DNA from: Chryseobacterium potabilaquae
GTDB taxonomy: Bacteria; Bacteroidota; Bacteroidia; Flavobacteriales; Weeksellaceae
Length of the DNA stretch: 43,602 bases
Assembly (NCBI RefSeq): GCF_902728265.1
Contig: NZ_CACVBR010000033.1
Location: 1-43,602, forward strand
Direction: 5' to 3'
The notes below the pieces were generated by a model. The model saw nothing but the letters and a program-made list of their open reading frames with translations, was not told the origin of the DNA and did no database searches. Below are positions 32,905-41,159 of this stretch, one piece after another. Each line of letters starts with the position of its first letter. Position 1 is the stretch's first letter. A program made the position numbers and the translations under genes.

Positions 32905-33879
32905 ATGGAAGTTTTGGATATTCTCATTATCGGAGGTGGCCCAATTGGTCTAAACTGTGCACTTGAAGCCCAGAAAAATACTTTATCCTATTTAATTATA
33001 GAAAAAGGGACCATTGTCAATTCCCTTTACAACTATCCTTTATATATGAGATTCTTCTCTACCGCAGAAAAATTGGAAATAGGAGAAATCCCCTTCATTT
33101 CAACTCATCCCAAACCTGGCAGACAAGAAGCATTAGAATACTATCAAGGAATTGCAAGACAGAAAAAAATTAATATCAATCTCTACGAACGAGTAATAAA
33201 AGTCGCCAAAGAAAATAATGTATTCACAGTAAAAACTTCAAAATCGAGATATTATGCCCAATCTGTTATTATTGCTACTGGTTTCTATGATATTCCCAAT
33301 TTAATGCATATTCCTGGAGAACATTTACCCAAAGTAAAACACTACTATACAGAACCATACCCTTACGCTAAACAAAAAATCGCCATAATTGGTTCAAGTA
33401 ATTCAGCGGTCGATGCTGCTCTCGAAACTTATCGAAAAGGAGCCGAAGTCACCATGATCATCCGCCATTCTGAAATCTCACAAAGTGTCAAATATTGGGT
33501 AAAGCCCGATATTGAAAATAGAATTGCAGAAGCAAGTATTAAAGCTCACTTTAATTCCGAAGTCATTGAAATTAAAGAAAATTCTATAATCTTCAGAGAC
33601 CCAAATGGAGATATCCATGAAATTGAAAATGATTTTGTACTTGCCATGACAGGCTATCTTCCAGACTTTGATTTTTTAAAAGAATCCGGTATTAAACTTC
33701 AAGGAGATTGTATGAGTCCTTTTTATACGCCGAAAACAATGGAAACCAATGTTAAAAATCTTTATCTTGCCGGAGTCGTTTGTGGAGGCAAAGATACCCA
33801 CCTTTGGTTTATCGAAAATTCAAGGATCCATGCCCAAATGATTATTCAAAATATTCTCAATAAAGATCAAGACCAATAA
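32905..33879 (+). CDS. YpdA-family FAD-dependent reductase (putative bacillithiol disulfide reductase)
   Basis: A 324-residue flavoprotein with two Rossmann motifs: IIGGGPIGLNCALEAQKN near residues 8-25 for FAD and IAIIGSSNSAVDAALETYRK near 157-176 for NADPH. SVIIATGFYDIPNLM and LYLAGVVCGGKDTHLWFIEN near the end are diagnostic of YpdA, the reductase proposed for oxidised bacillithiol; many flavobacteria make bacillithiol. The CxxC pair of thioredoxin reductase is absent, as expected for YpdA. A TAAATTTG -7-like element ends at 32901, just before the ATG, so the leader may be almost absent; the TTG at 32899 lies inside that element and is not chosen. Confidence 0.85.
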   Translation: MEVLDILIIGGGPIGLNCALEAQKNTLSYLIIEKGTIVNSLYNYPLYMRFFSTAEKLEIGEIPFISTHPKPGRQEALEYYQGIARQKKININLYERVIKVAKENNVFTVKTSKSRYYAQSVIIATGFYDIPNLMHIPGEHLPKVKHYYTEPYPYAKQKIAIIGSSNSAVDAALETYRKGAEVTMIIRHSEISQSVKYWVKPDIENRIAEASIKAHFNSEVIEIKENSIIFRDPNGDIHEIENDFVLAMTGYLPDFDFLKESGIKLQGDCMSPFYTPKTMETNVKNLYLAGVVCGGKDTHLWFIENSRIHAQMIIQNILNKDQDQ

Positions 33880-33912
33880 TAAAAATCTCTACACAATCTA
33901 AGGAATGTAGTA

Positions 33913-35184
33913 TTATCCCTCCTTTACTTCTTCTTTATTCTTAATCATCCACGGGATGATAAAATAGAAACTAATCGCTATAAAAGTCGCTAAAATACCC
34001 GTTCCTATCCATAAAAGGTTGAATCCAAATTTCTCGGCAATTAAAGTTCCAATATAAGGAGTAATAATGAATGAGATTGAAAATGCCATCCCATTTAATC
34101 CCATATAAGCCCCTTTATTTCTTTCACCCGATCGTAAAGCTGTAATAGTAGCCACAAAAGGTAATGTCCAAATCTCACCGATACAAAGTAATGTCATAGA
34201 AATGAGAAGTGTGATCATGGTATAATCAAAGGCCAACATAGCATATGAAATTCCACAAATAAGTGTTCCAATCAACATGGTAAAAGCAAGATTAAAATAC
34301 TTTTCTGCGATTTGCACAAAACCCATTTCCAATAATACAATAAGAAAACCACTATATCCTAAAATAAACCCTATATTCTGCTGACTCAAATGTGCTGTAT
34401 CTTTATAAAAGATAGTTAACGTACTAAATAACTGAAAAAAGCAAATCGAAAACAACATACAGAATAAGCAATATATTAAAAACTTATGATCTTTATAAGG
34501 CGATTTTTCTTTGTTAATCTGAATGTCTTCTTTAACTACCTTCTCTTTTAATACTCCTGATTTATTTCTCTTCCCGAAAAACCTTATATACATAAGGCCT
34601 GCTACTAAAGCGGTGAGAGCATTACTAAAAAATAGAAATTCATAGGAAATTGCTGATAAAATCCCACCTAAAGCCGGGCCTATTGAAAACCCTAGATTGA
34701 CCGCCATCCGATTTAATGAAAATGCTCTTGTGATATTTTCAGGTTTTGCATATTTCGTAATGGCTACTGAATTGGCAGGTCGAAATGTCTCACTTACGAT
34801 ACTCTGAATTAAAATAATACTCGCCAATCCTACTTCTGTCGTAAATAAGGGAATCATACAAAATAAAGGAACACTCAATAACAAACTAACATATTGGACT
34901 TTATATTCTCCTATTTTATCTGTTATCATTCCTCCAAGCCAAGAACCAATAACGGAACCTATTCCAAAAAAACTGAGGATAATTCCTGAATTTTCGATAC
35001 TGAAATGAAGATGATCAGTCATGTAAACTCCGAGAAAGGGTAAAACCATCGAACCAGAACGATTGATAAGCATAACCAATGCCAACATCCAACTTTCCTG
35101 AGAAAGTCCCTTAAATGAATTTGTATATATTCCTATTAGTTTCACAATCTTATTTTTAGTTTTTTTATTAGGGAGAGAAAGCAC
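33913..35184 (-). CDS. MFS transporter
   Basis: A 423-residue inner-membrane transporter with about 12 predicted helices. The conserved cytosolic loop 2-3 is GSWLGGMITDKIGEYKVQYV at about residues 78-97 (G-x3-D-(R/K)-x-G), and helix 5 has RMAVNLGFSIGPALGGILSA at about 157-176, typical of drug/H+ antiporter-like members. The substrate cannot be told. The start given is GTG at 35184; a later start around the first helix (WMLALVMLINRSG, near residue 32) is possible, as no ATG lies between. Confidence 0.85.
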   Translation of the reverse strand: MLSLPNKKTKNKIVKLIGIYTNSFKGLSQESWMLALVMLINRSGSMVLPFLGVYMTDHLHFSIENSGIILSFFGIGSVIGSWLGGMITDKIGEYKVQYVSLLLSVPLFCMIPLFTTEVGLASIILIQSIVSETFRPANSVAITKYAKPENITRAFSLNRMAVNLGFSIGPALGGILSAISYEFLFFSNALTALVAGLMYIRFFGKRNKSGVLKEKVVKEDIQINKEKSPYKDHKFLIYCLFCMLFSICFFQLFSTLTIFYKDTAHLSQQNIGFILGYSGFLIVLLEMGFVQIAEKYFNLAFTMLIGTLICGISYAMLAFDYTMITLLISMTLLCIGEIWTLPFVATITALRSGERNKGAYMGLNGMAFSISFIITPYIGTLIAEKFGFNLLWIGTGILATFIAISFYFIIPWMIKNKEEVKEG

Positions 35185-35268
35185 AAAATTTTACATTACC
35201 CGCGCTATTTAAAATAATATTCTCTATTATATTTAATTTAAGCTTATTTTTTCACTTTACAAATCCAT

Positions 35269-35302
35269 AAAAAAACAGGACTTACGTGACTAAGCCCTGT
35301 TC
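35269..35302 (-). terminator. Terminator of glnS
   Basis: On the minus strand AACAGGGCTTA and TAAGTCCTGTT pair with one mismatch around a GTCACG loop and are followed by a run of seven T residues, 26 bases after the glnS stop codon. Confidence 0.88.
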
Positions 35303-35327
35303 ATTTATATTGATATAAATCATTTCT

Positions 35328-37001
35328 TTACTCCGGCTTATAGGAGTCTTTTAACGTTACCGTTCTATTGAATACCAACTTATCATCTGTGGAATCCTGA
35401 TCTTTAGTAAAATATCCAATTCTTTGAAACTGAAGTGGTTCTCCAACTTCAACATCTTTTAATCCAGGTTCAGCAAAACCCTGTACAACTTGTACGGAAT
35501 CTGGATTTATGAAATTGAGAAAATCCACATCCTTTTCAGCATCAGGTTGTTCTACCGTAAATAATTTATCATAAATTCTTACCTCAACAGGAAGTGCATG
35601 CTTCGCAGACACCCAATGCAATGTTCCTTTTACTTTTCTCAAACTTTCTTCAGTACCACTACCCGACTTACTTTTCTCGTCATAAGTTGCATAAATTGTC
35701 GTGATCTCACCATTTTCATCCTTTTCTACCCTTTCAGCTTTAATAATATAAGCTGATTTTAAGCGAACTTCACCTCCTAACTTTAGTCTAAAAAATTTAT
35801 TATTGGCTTCTTCTTTAAAATCTTCCCGCTCTATATACAACTCTCTTGAAAAGGGTACCTTCCTTGTTCCTGCGTCTTCCTGCTCCGGATTATTTTCGGT
35901 TTCTAACCATTCTTCTTGTCCGTCAGGATAATTTTCAATCACTAATTTAACAGGATCTACTACAGCCATAACTCGTTTAGCTATTTTATTTAAATCCTCA
36001 CGAACACAGAACTCTAATAACTGAAGCTCTATCAGGTTTTCTCTTTTGGCAACCCCAACTTTTTCAATAAAATTTCTTATGGATGCAGGCGTAAATCCTT
36101 TCCTTCTCATCCCGGAAATAGTAGGCATCCTAGGATCGTCCCATCCAGTAACCGCATTCTCAGCAATTAATCTTTGCAATTTCCTTTTAGAGGTAATCAT
36201 ATAAGAGACATTCATTCTCGCGAACTCTCTTTGCTTAGGAGCTACTTTCGTTTTATCATAAACCTGCTCCAAATACCAATTATAAAGAGGTCTATGGTTT
36301 TCAAACTCTAATGAACATAAAGAATGTGATACCTGCTCTAAATAGTCTGATTCTCCATGAGCCCAGTCATACATAGGATAAATTTTCCATGCCGTTCCCG
36401 TTCTATGGTGTGGCCTTTTCAAAATTCTGTACATAACAGGGTCACGCATATTCATATTAGGCGATACCATATCAATTTTAGCCCGAAGTGACATTGATCC
36501 TTCATCAAATTCTCCATTTTTCATCTTTTCGAATAATTCTAAAGATTCTTCAATAGGACGATTTCTATAAGGAGATTCTACTCCAGGTTCTGTAGGATTT
36601 TTTCTTTGCTCAGTAATCACTTCAGAAGGTTGCTCATCTACATATGCTTTACCTTCTTTAATCAGCTGAACAGCCCAATCATAAAGCTGCTGGAAGTAAT
36701 CAGATGCATACAAAATTTTGTCCCATTTAAACCCTAGCCATTCAACGTCTTTCTTAATAGAATCTACAAATTCCTGTTCTTCTTTTTCAGGATTTGTATC
36801 ATCAAAACGAAGATTTACGGGAGCATTATATTTTTCTCCTAACCCAAAATTAATACAGATCGCTTTTGTATGACCTACATGTAAATAACCATTGGGCTCG
36901 GGAGGAAAACGGAAACGGATCTGCTCTCTTGTCAGACCATTTGCTAAATCATCCTTTATAATTTGCTCAATAAAATTGAGTGATTTTTTTTCTTCTTCCA
37001 T
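35328..37001 (-). CDS. glnS: Glutamine-tRNA ligase
   Basis: A 557-residue class I aminoacyl-tRNA synthetase that charges tRNA-Gln with glutamine. The HIGH-type signature is FPPEPNGYLHVGHTKAICIN near residues 30-49, a KMSKS-type loop is MITSKRKLQRLI near 268-279, and the Rossmann insert contains RFDDTNPEKEEQEFVDSIKK. The C-terminal beta-barrel anticodon-binding domain is complete. Length is typical of bacterial GlnS. A direct GlnRS means the organism does not depend on GatCAB for Gln-tRNA(Gln). It is monocistronic, between its promoter at 37046 and a strong terminator. Confidence 0.96.
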   Translation of the reverse strand: MEEEKKSLNFIEQIIKDDLANGLTREQIRFRFPPEPNGYLHVGHTKAICINFGLGEKYNAPVNLRFDDTNPEKEEQEFVDSIKKDVEWLGFKWDKILYASDYFQQLYDWAVQLIKEGKAYVDEQPSEVITEQRKNPTEPGVESPYRNRPIEESLELFEKMKNGEFDEGSMSLRAKIDMVSPNMNMRDPVMYRILKRPHHRTGTAWKIYPMYDWAHGESDYLEQVSHSLCSLEFENHRPLYNWYLEQVYDKTKVAPKQREFARMNVSYMITSKRKLQRLIAENAVTGWDDPRMPTISGMRRKGFTPASIRNFIEKVGVAKRENLIELQLLEFCVREDLNKIAKRVMAVVDPVKLVIENYPDGQEEWLETENNPEQEDAGTRKVPFSRELYIEREDFKEEANNKFFRLKLGGEVRLKSAYIIKAERVEKDENGEITTIYATYDEKSKSGSGTEESLRKVKGTLHWVSAKHALPVEVRIYDKLFTVEQPDAEKDVDFLNFINPDSVQVVQGFAEPGLKDVEVGEPLQFQRIGYFTKDQDSTDDKLVFNRTVTLKDSYKPE

Positions 37002-37038
37002 TGAATTCGCTTTATTGTATTGTACGAAAAAATCCGTG

Positions 37039-37046
37039 CAAAGTTA
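37039..37046 (-). promoter_or_regulatory. -7 element of the glnS promoter
   Basis: On the minus strand TAACTTTG matches TAnnTTTG exactly and is followed by CACGG, giving a leader of about 30 bases to the glnS ATG. A -33 TTG at the proper distance is not visible. Confidence 0.5.
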
Positions 37047-37426
37047 TGGAAAATTTAGAGTTTATAAAAGTTTTAATTGACCAAATGCTTTGCTATAGGT
37101 CGTTTTGATATTAAGTTCTAAAATTATTGCATATCAACCAAACATTTATTTCTCCATGTCATGATATAAAAAGTAAATTGGTCCGTTTTTTGATATCCCT
37201 ATTACGGTATTATAATTTGATGAAAATCTAAAACAAAATCATCCTTTAAAAAAAATATCTATTAAATAAAAAAACATTTTTATTTAGTATACTACACACA
37301 TTATTTGACATAAAACTTTCACGACATCATAAAATGTCATATAAAAATTACAAAAATTTTAATATGGCATACAATTTGTTTTTATCAATCATTAGAGAAT
37401 TAACATGGTCAAATAAAATTCAAAAA
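37047..37426. other. AT-rich intergenic region upstream of the 25-codon frame
   Basis: Most of this divergent spacer is low-complexity AT-rich sequence. A loose -7 match, TACAATTTG near 37372-37380 with one extra base, could start a rightward transcript ending at the terminator at 37528. I see no other feature. Confidence 0.35.
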
Positions 37427-37504
37427 ATGAAAAAAATTAAGGTAAGATTATCTTACTTTTTGAGGAATCTCAAAAAAGCACTATTCGTTGCAAACGAAGT
37501 ATGA
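37427..37504 (+). CDS. 25-residue cationic micro-peptide, putative
   Basis: ATG 37427 to TGA 37502-37504 encodes a peptide starting MKKIKVRLSYFLRNLKKAL and ending FVANEV. It has seven Lys/Arg residues and one acidic residue, with Leu, Tyr and Phe interspersed, so it may form a basic amphipathic helix. It is the only frame in front of a clear rightward terminator (37528-37571), whose presence on the plus strand needs a plus-strand transcript. It could be a leader peptide or part of a small RNA, or chance. No known family is recognised. Confidence 0.4.
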   Translation: MKKIKVRLSYFLRNLKKALFVANEV

Positions 37505-37527
37505 TTTAATCTACAAACAAGAAGCAC

Positions 37528-37571
37528 TGGTAATCTAGGAAATGGTCAACATCTAGATTACCATTATTTTT
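37528..37571 (+). terminator. Rightward terminator overlapping the menC stop
   Basis: TGGTAATCTAG (37528-37538) and CTAGATTACCA (37553-37563) form a perfect 11-bp stem followed on the plus strand by TTATTTTTT. On the minus strand no T-run follows, so it acts for a transcript coming from the left, although its T-run overlaps the 3' end of the opposing menC gene. Confidence 0.75.
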
Positions 37572-38568
37572 TGAAAAATAACCGCTCTCCTTCTAAATAC
37601 AATGGAGTATCAAAATTATTGGTAAATAAACCTCCTGTGCCCAAACCTTGAGGCATAGGATTATTTTTGACATAAGTATATTGCGCTATCGCATTGAGCC
37701 CTATATTACTTTCAAGTGCTGAAGTAACCCACCAATCAATATTATATTCCCGACTCAGAGCAATCCATTCATCAGCTCCTGAAAAGCCGCCAATCAAAGC
37801 AGGTTTTAAAATAATATATTGCGGTCTTATGATTTCTAAAAGCCTTTTCTTATCATCAAGATGAATTACTCCAATCAATTCTTCATCTAAAGCAATAGGT
37901 GTAGGTGCATTATAACATAACTTTGCCATATCATTCCAATTTCCTGCTTTAATAGGCTGTTCAATAGAATGAATATGAAGCTCTGACAGCTGCTCTAAAA
38001 CAATCTTCGCTTCAGATTGATCAAATCCACCATTAGCATCGACCCGAAGTTCTAACTGATCTTTTGAAAATTTTCGTCTTAATTTCTTAAGAATATCATA
38101 TTCTGATTTCCAGTCTACACCAATTTTCAATTTTATGCACCTAAATCCTTTTTCTAATTTTTCATGAATTTGATCTTCCATATAATTGAAATCGCCCATC
38201 CAGATCAATCCATTAATCTTAATAGATTTATTCCCTTTAGTAAATTCACTTGGAAAATAAAGATCAACACCATGCTTTAAATTTGACATAGCTTGTTCAT
38301 AACCAAACCAAAGAGAAGGATATTCTTTTAATTTCTCTTTTAGGCTCTCATATCCTAGGTGGATATTTTTACAAACCCATTCTAGCTTTTGCTCATAATC
38401 TGATCTATCATCAAAGCTTAATCCTCTAAAAACCGCACATTCTCCTATTCCTTTTTTACCATTTTCAGAAACTTCAAGGATAAAGGTTTCTTTTTCATGT
38501 AAAACGCCGCGAGATGTTCCACTCGGGCGTTTAAATTGTAATATATATTTTGAATATTCTGCCTTCAT
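37564..38568 (-). CDS. menC: o-Succinylbenzoate synthase
   Basis: A 334-residue enolase-superfamily enzyme that dehydrates SHCHC to o-succinylbenzoate in menaquinone synthesis. The catalytic Lys pair is in CIKLKIGVDW near residue 145, metal ligands are in LRVDANGGFD near 173, SIEQPIKAG near 200 and ALDEELIG near 225, and the second-side Lys is in ILKPALIGGFSG near 250. Length and motifs fit MenC. The adjacent fbp gene ends directly at its start (no gap), so the two are probably co-transcribed; the other men genes seen, menF and the thioesterase, are 30 kb away. Confidence 0.92.
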   Translation of the reverse strand: MKAEYSKYILQFKRPSGTSRGVLHEKETFILEVSENGKKGIGECAVFRGLSFDDRSDYEQKLEWVCKNIHLGYESLKEKLKEYPSLWFGYEQAMSNLKHGVDLYFPSEFTKGNKSIKINGLIWMGDFNYMEDQIHEKLEKGFRCIKLKIGVDWKSEYDILKKLRRKFSKDQLELRVDANGGFDQSEAKIVLEQLSELHIHSIEQPIKAGNWNDMAKLCYNAPTPIALDEELIGVIHLDDKKRLLEIIRPQYIILKPALIGGFSGADEWIALSREYNIDWWVTSALESNIGLNAIAQYTYVKNNPMPQGLGTGGLFTNNFDTPLYLEGERLFFKK

Positions 38569-39585
38569 TTATTTTACCCTATCGATTCGCATAAACTCTT
38601 CTGCCTTTTCAACCATTTCGATGCTTCCACAGAAAAAGGGAATCCTTTGATGAAGCTCCGTAGGCTCAACTTCTAAAATTCTTCTAAACCCATCCGTCGC
38701 CCGCCCCCCAGCTTGCTCAGCTAGAAAAGCCATGGGATTACATTCGTACAATAACCTAAGTTTTCCATTAGGAGCTTGTGAATAAGATGGATATATATAT
38801 ATTCCTCCTTTTAACATATTTCTATGAAAATCAGCGACTAGTGAACCTATATATCTGGAAGTATAGGGTCTATCTCCTTCTTCCATTTGACAATATTTTA
38901 AATAATTTTTTACTCCTTGTGGAAATTTGATATAATTTCCTTCATTAATAGAATAAATTTTTCCCGTGTTTGGAAATGTCATATTGGGATGAGAAAGATA
39001 ATATGTTCCCAAAGACGGATCCAGTGTAAATCCATTTACCCCATTTCCTGTAGTATACACAATCATGGTTGAAGAACCATAAATTACGTACCCTGCAGCA
39101 ATTTGATTAATTCCCTTCTGCAAAAAATCTTCTAACTGCACAGGTGTTCCCGGCTCGGTAACTCTTCGATAGATTGAAAAAATAGTTCCTACTGAGACAT
39201 TCACATCAATATTGGAAGATCCATCCAATGGATCAATGAGCACAACATATTTACTTAAATGACCATTTTCTCCGCATTTAATATCAATAAAATCGTCATT
39301 CTCTTCCGAAGCAATACCACAAACTACCTCTCTTTGAGATAATGCTGTAATAAAAATATCATTAGCAAGAACATCCAATTTTTGCTGTTCCTCTCCTTGA
39401 ATATTTTGATTCCCAACTTTACCTGTAATATCGGCAATTCCAGCTTTATTTACTTCCCTATTTACAACCTTTGAAGCCAACCTTATAGCACTTAGAAGAC
39501 GAGAAAGTTCCCCTGTGGAATATTGAAAATCTTCTTGCTTATCAATTATAAATTCTCCTAAAGTCTGCAATGATTGATCTGACAT
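38569..39585 (-). CDS. fbp: Fructose-1,6-bisphosphatase, class I
   Basis: A 338-residue cytosolic phosphatase that hydrolyses fructose-1,6-bisphosphate in gluconeogenesis. Metal ligands lie in [12 protein letters not shown] near residues 92-103 and [20 protein letters not shown] near 118-137, the class I signature; the C-terminal region has [20 protein letters not shown] near 240 and [20 protein letters not shown] near 272, the substrate site. Length is normal. It directly precedes menC. Confidence 0.96.
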   Translation of the reverse strand: MSDQSLQTLGEFIIDKQEDFQYSTGELSRLLSAIRLASKVVNREVNKAGIADITGKVGNQNIQGEEQQKLDVLANDIFITALSQREVVCGIASEENDDFIDIKCGENGHLSKYVVLIDPLDGSSNIDVNVSVGTIFSIYRRVTEPGTPVQLEDFLQKGINQIAAGYVIYGSSTMIVYTTGNGVNGFTLDPSLGTYYLSHPNMTFPNTGKIYSINEGNYIKFPQGVKNYLKYCQMEEGDRPYTSRYIGSLVADFHRNMLKGGIYIYPSYSQAPNGKLRLLYECNPMAFLAEQAGGRATDGFRRILEVEPTELHQRIPFFCGSIEMVEKAEEFMRIDRVK

Positions 39586-39833
39586 ATTGTACGTTTTATG
39601 TTTTCTCCAAATTTCGTAAAATTTATAACATTAAGAAAAAAATTATCATAAAAGACTTTAAATACTGGAATACAAAGGTGTACAACCTTTATCTCCTCTT
39701 AATAAAAAAAATATTAAAGAAATTTTTTTCCCAATTAACCCAATGAACTAAGATTATTTTTATCCATTTTTAATTTTAATAAAATCTTAATTCCTCTCCT
39801 CATTTCACTATTTCATATCTCATTGTAAATGTA
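39586..39833. other. Divergent spacer between fbp and the aspartate kinase gene
   Basis: This AT-rich region separates two divergent genes; with the promoter segment up to 39897 the gap is 312 bases. No small gene or stable hairpin stands out. Loose -7-like sequences occur on the minus strand, such as a TACACCTTTG around 39685, but none has both elements. Confidence 0.4.
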
Positions 39834-39841
39834 TAATTTTG
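39834..39841 (+). promoter_or_regulatory. -7 element before the aspartate kinase gene
   Basis: TAATTTTG matches TAnnTTTG. It lies 56 bases before the ATG at 39898; no well-placed -33 TTG is seen. Confidence 0.4.
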
Positions 39842-39897
39842 ACCTCCGTAAAAAACTCATATAATTTTTATATAACAATTTTATTTTTAACAATTTA

Positions 39898-41136
39898 ATG
39901 AAAATTTTCAAGTTTGGTGGAGCATCTGTGAAGGATGCTGAAAGTGTAAAAAATGTATCCATGGTTTTGAAAAGCCAAGGATTTGCTAAATGTTTGCTCG
40001 TCATTTCAGCTATGGGTAAAACAACTAATGAATTGGAAAAAGTGGTAGAACTTTATTTCAAAAAAGAAAACTATCAAACTGAAATTGAAACAATTAAACA
40101 GAAACACATCGAAATTTCAAAAGGATTATTTCCCGAAAACCATCCTGTTTTTGCCGAAATTAATTTATTTTTCGATGATATCGATTCTTTTTTAAGAAGA
40201 AACAAATCTCCTAATTATAATTTTGTATATGATCAAGTCGTGAGCTGTGGAGAAATGATTTCGACTAAAATCGTAAGCGAATATCTTAACGAAATCCAGT
40301 TTACTAATCAATGGTTGGATGCCAGAGATTATGTAAAAACAGACAATTCTTATAGAGAAGGAGTGGTTGACTGGACAAAAACTGAGGAATTTATATCTCA
40401 TTTAAGCTCTGAAACCTGCTATGTAACGCAAGGTTTTATTGGTTCGGATGATAATAATTTTACAGTAACTTTAGGTAGAGAAGGCTCAGATTACTCTGCT
40501 GCTATTTTCGCCTATTGTTTAAATGCAGAGGCAATGACAATCTGGAAAGATGTCCCCGGCGTTATGACAGGAGACCCAAGAAAGTTTAAAGATGTATCTC
40601 TTCTCTCCAATATTTCCTATGAAGAAGCCATTGAAATGGCTTATTACGGAGCCAGTGTAATTCACCCCAAAACCTTACAGCCTCTTCAACAAAAAAACAT
40701 TCCATTTTATGTGAAGTCATTTGTGGACCCTGTAAAAGAAGGAACAAAAGTGGGCTTTTCGGAAAAAAATCAAAATGAAGAATCTTATATATTAAAAGAA
40801 GGACAAACTCTATTAAAAATTTCCACAAGAGATTTTTCATTTATCGCTGAAGATCATATGAGTTTAATTTTTGGATATCTATCTAAAAATAAAATAAAAG
40901 TTTCATTAATGCAAAATTCAGCAATCTCCCTAGCTCTATGCTTAGAAGATAAATTTGGGAATATTAATGAGCTTAATGATGAACTTCAAAAAGTATTTAA
41001 AACAGAAGTTATAAAAAATGTATCTTTATTCACTGTAAGAAATGCGAAGATAGATAACATTGATAAATTTTACCATCAAAAAAATGTATTATTGGAACAA
41101 ATTTCAAAAAATACACTTCAAATGGTGACACAATAA
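39898..41136 (+). CDS. Aspartate kinase
   Basis: A 412-residue monofunctional aspartate kinase that phosphorylates aspartate as the first step to lysine, threonine and methionine. The N-terminal nucleotide motif is MKIFKFGGASVKDAESVKNV (KFGG), VVSCGEMIST near residue 115 supplies the active-site Glu, and FTVTLGREGSDYSAAIFAYC near 188-207 is the substrate loop. ACT-type regulatory sequence follows at about 300-410, so feedback control by lysine or threonine is possible. No homoserine dehydrogenase domain is attached. The OlsF-type gene follows after 23 bases. Confidence 0.92.
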   Translation: MKIFKFGGASVKDAESVKNVSMVLKSQGFAKCLLVISAMGKTTNELEKVVELYFKKENYQTEIETIKQKHIEISKGLFPENHPVFAEINLFFDDIDSFLRRNKSPNYNFVYDQVVSCGEMISTKIVSEYLNEIQFTNQWLDARDYVKTDNSYREGVVDWTKTEEFISHLSSETCYVTQGFIGSDDNNFTVTLGREGSDYSAAIFAYCLNAEAMTIWKDVPGVMTGDPRKFKDVSLLSNISYEEAIEMAYYGASVIHPKTLQPLQQKNIPFYVKSFVDPVKEGTKVGFSEKNQNEESYILKEGQTLLKISTRDFSFIAEDHMSLIFGYLSKNKIKVSLMQNSAISLALCLEDKFGNINELNDELQKVFKTEVIKNVSLFTVRNAKIDNIDKFYHQKNVLLEQISKNTLQMVTQ

Positions 41137-41159
41137 AAACTAACTGCGACTAAACACAC

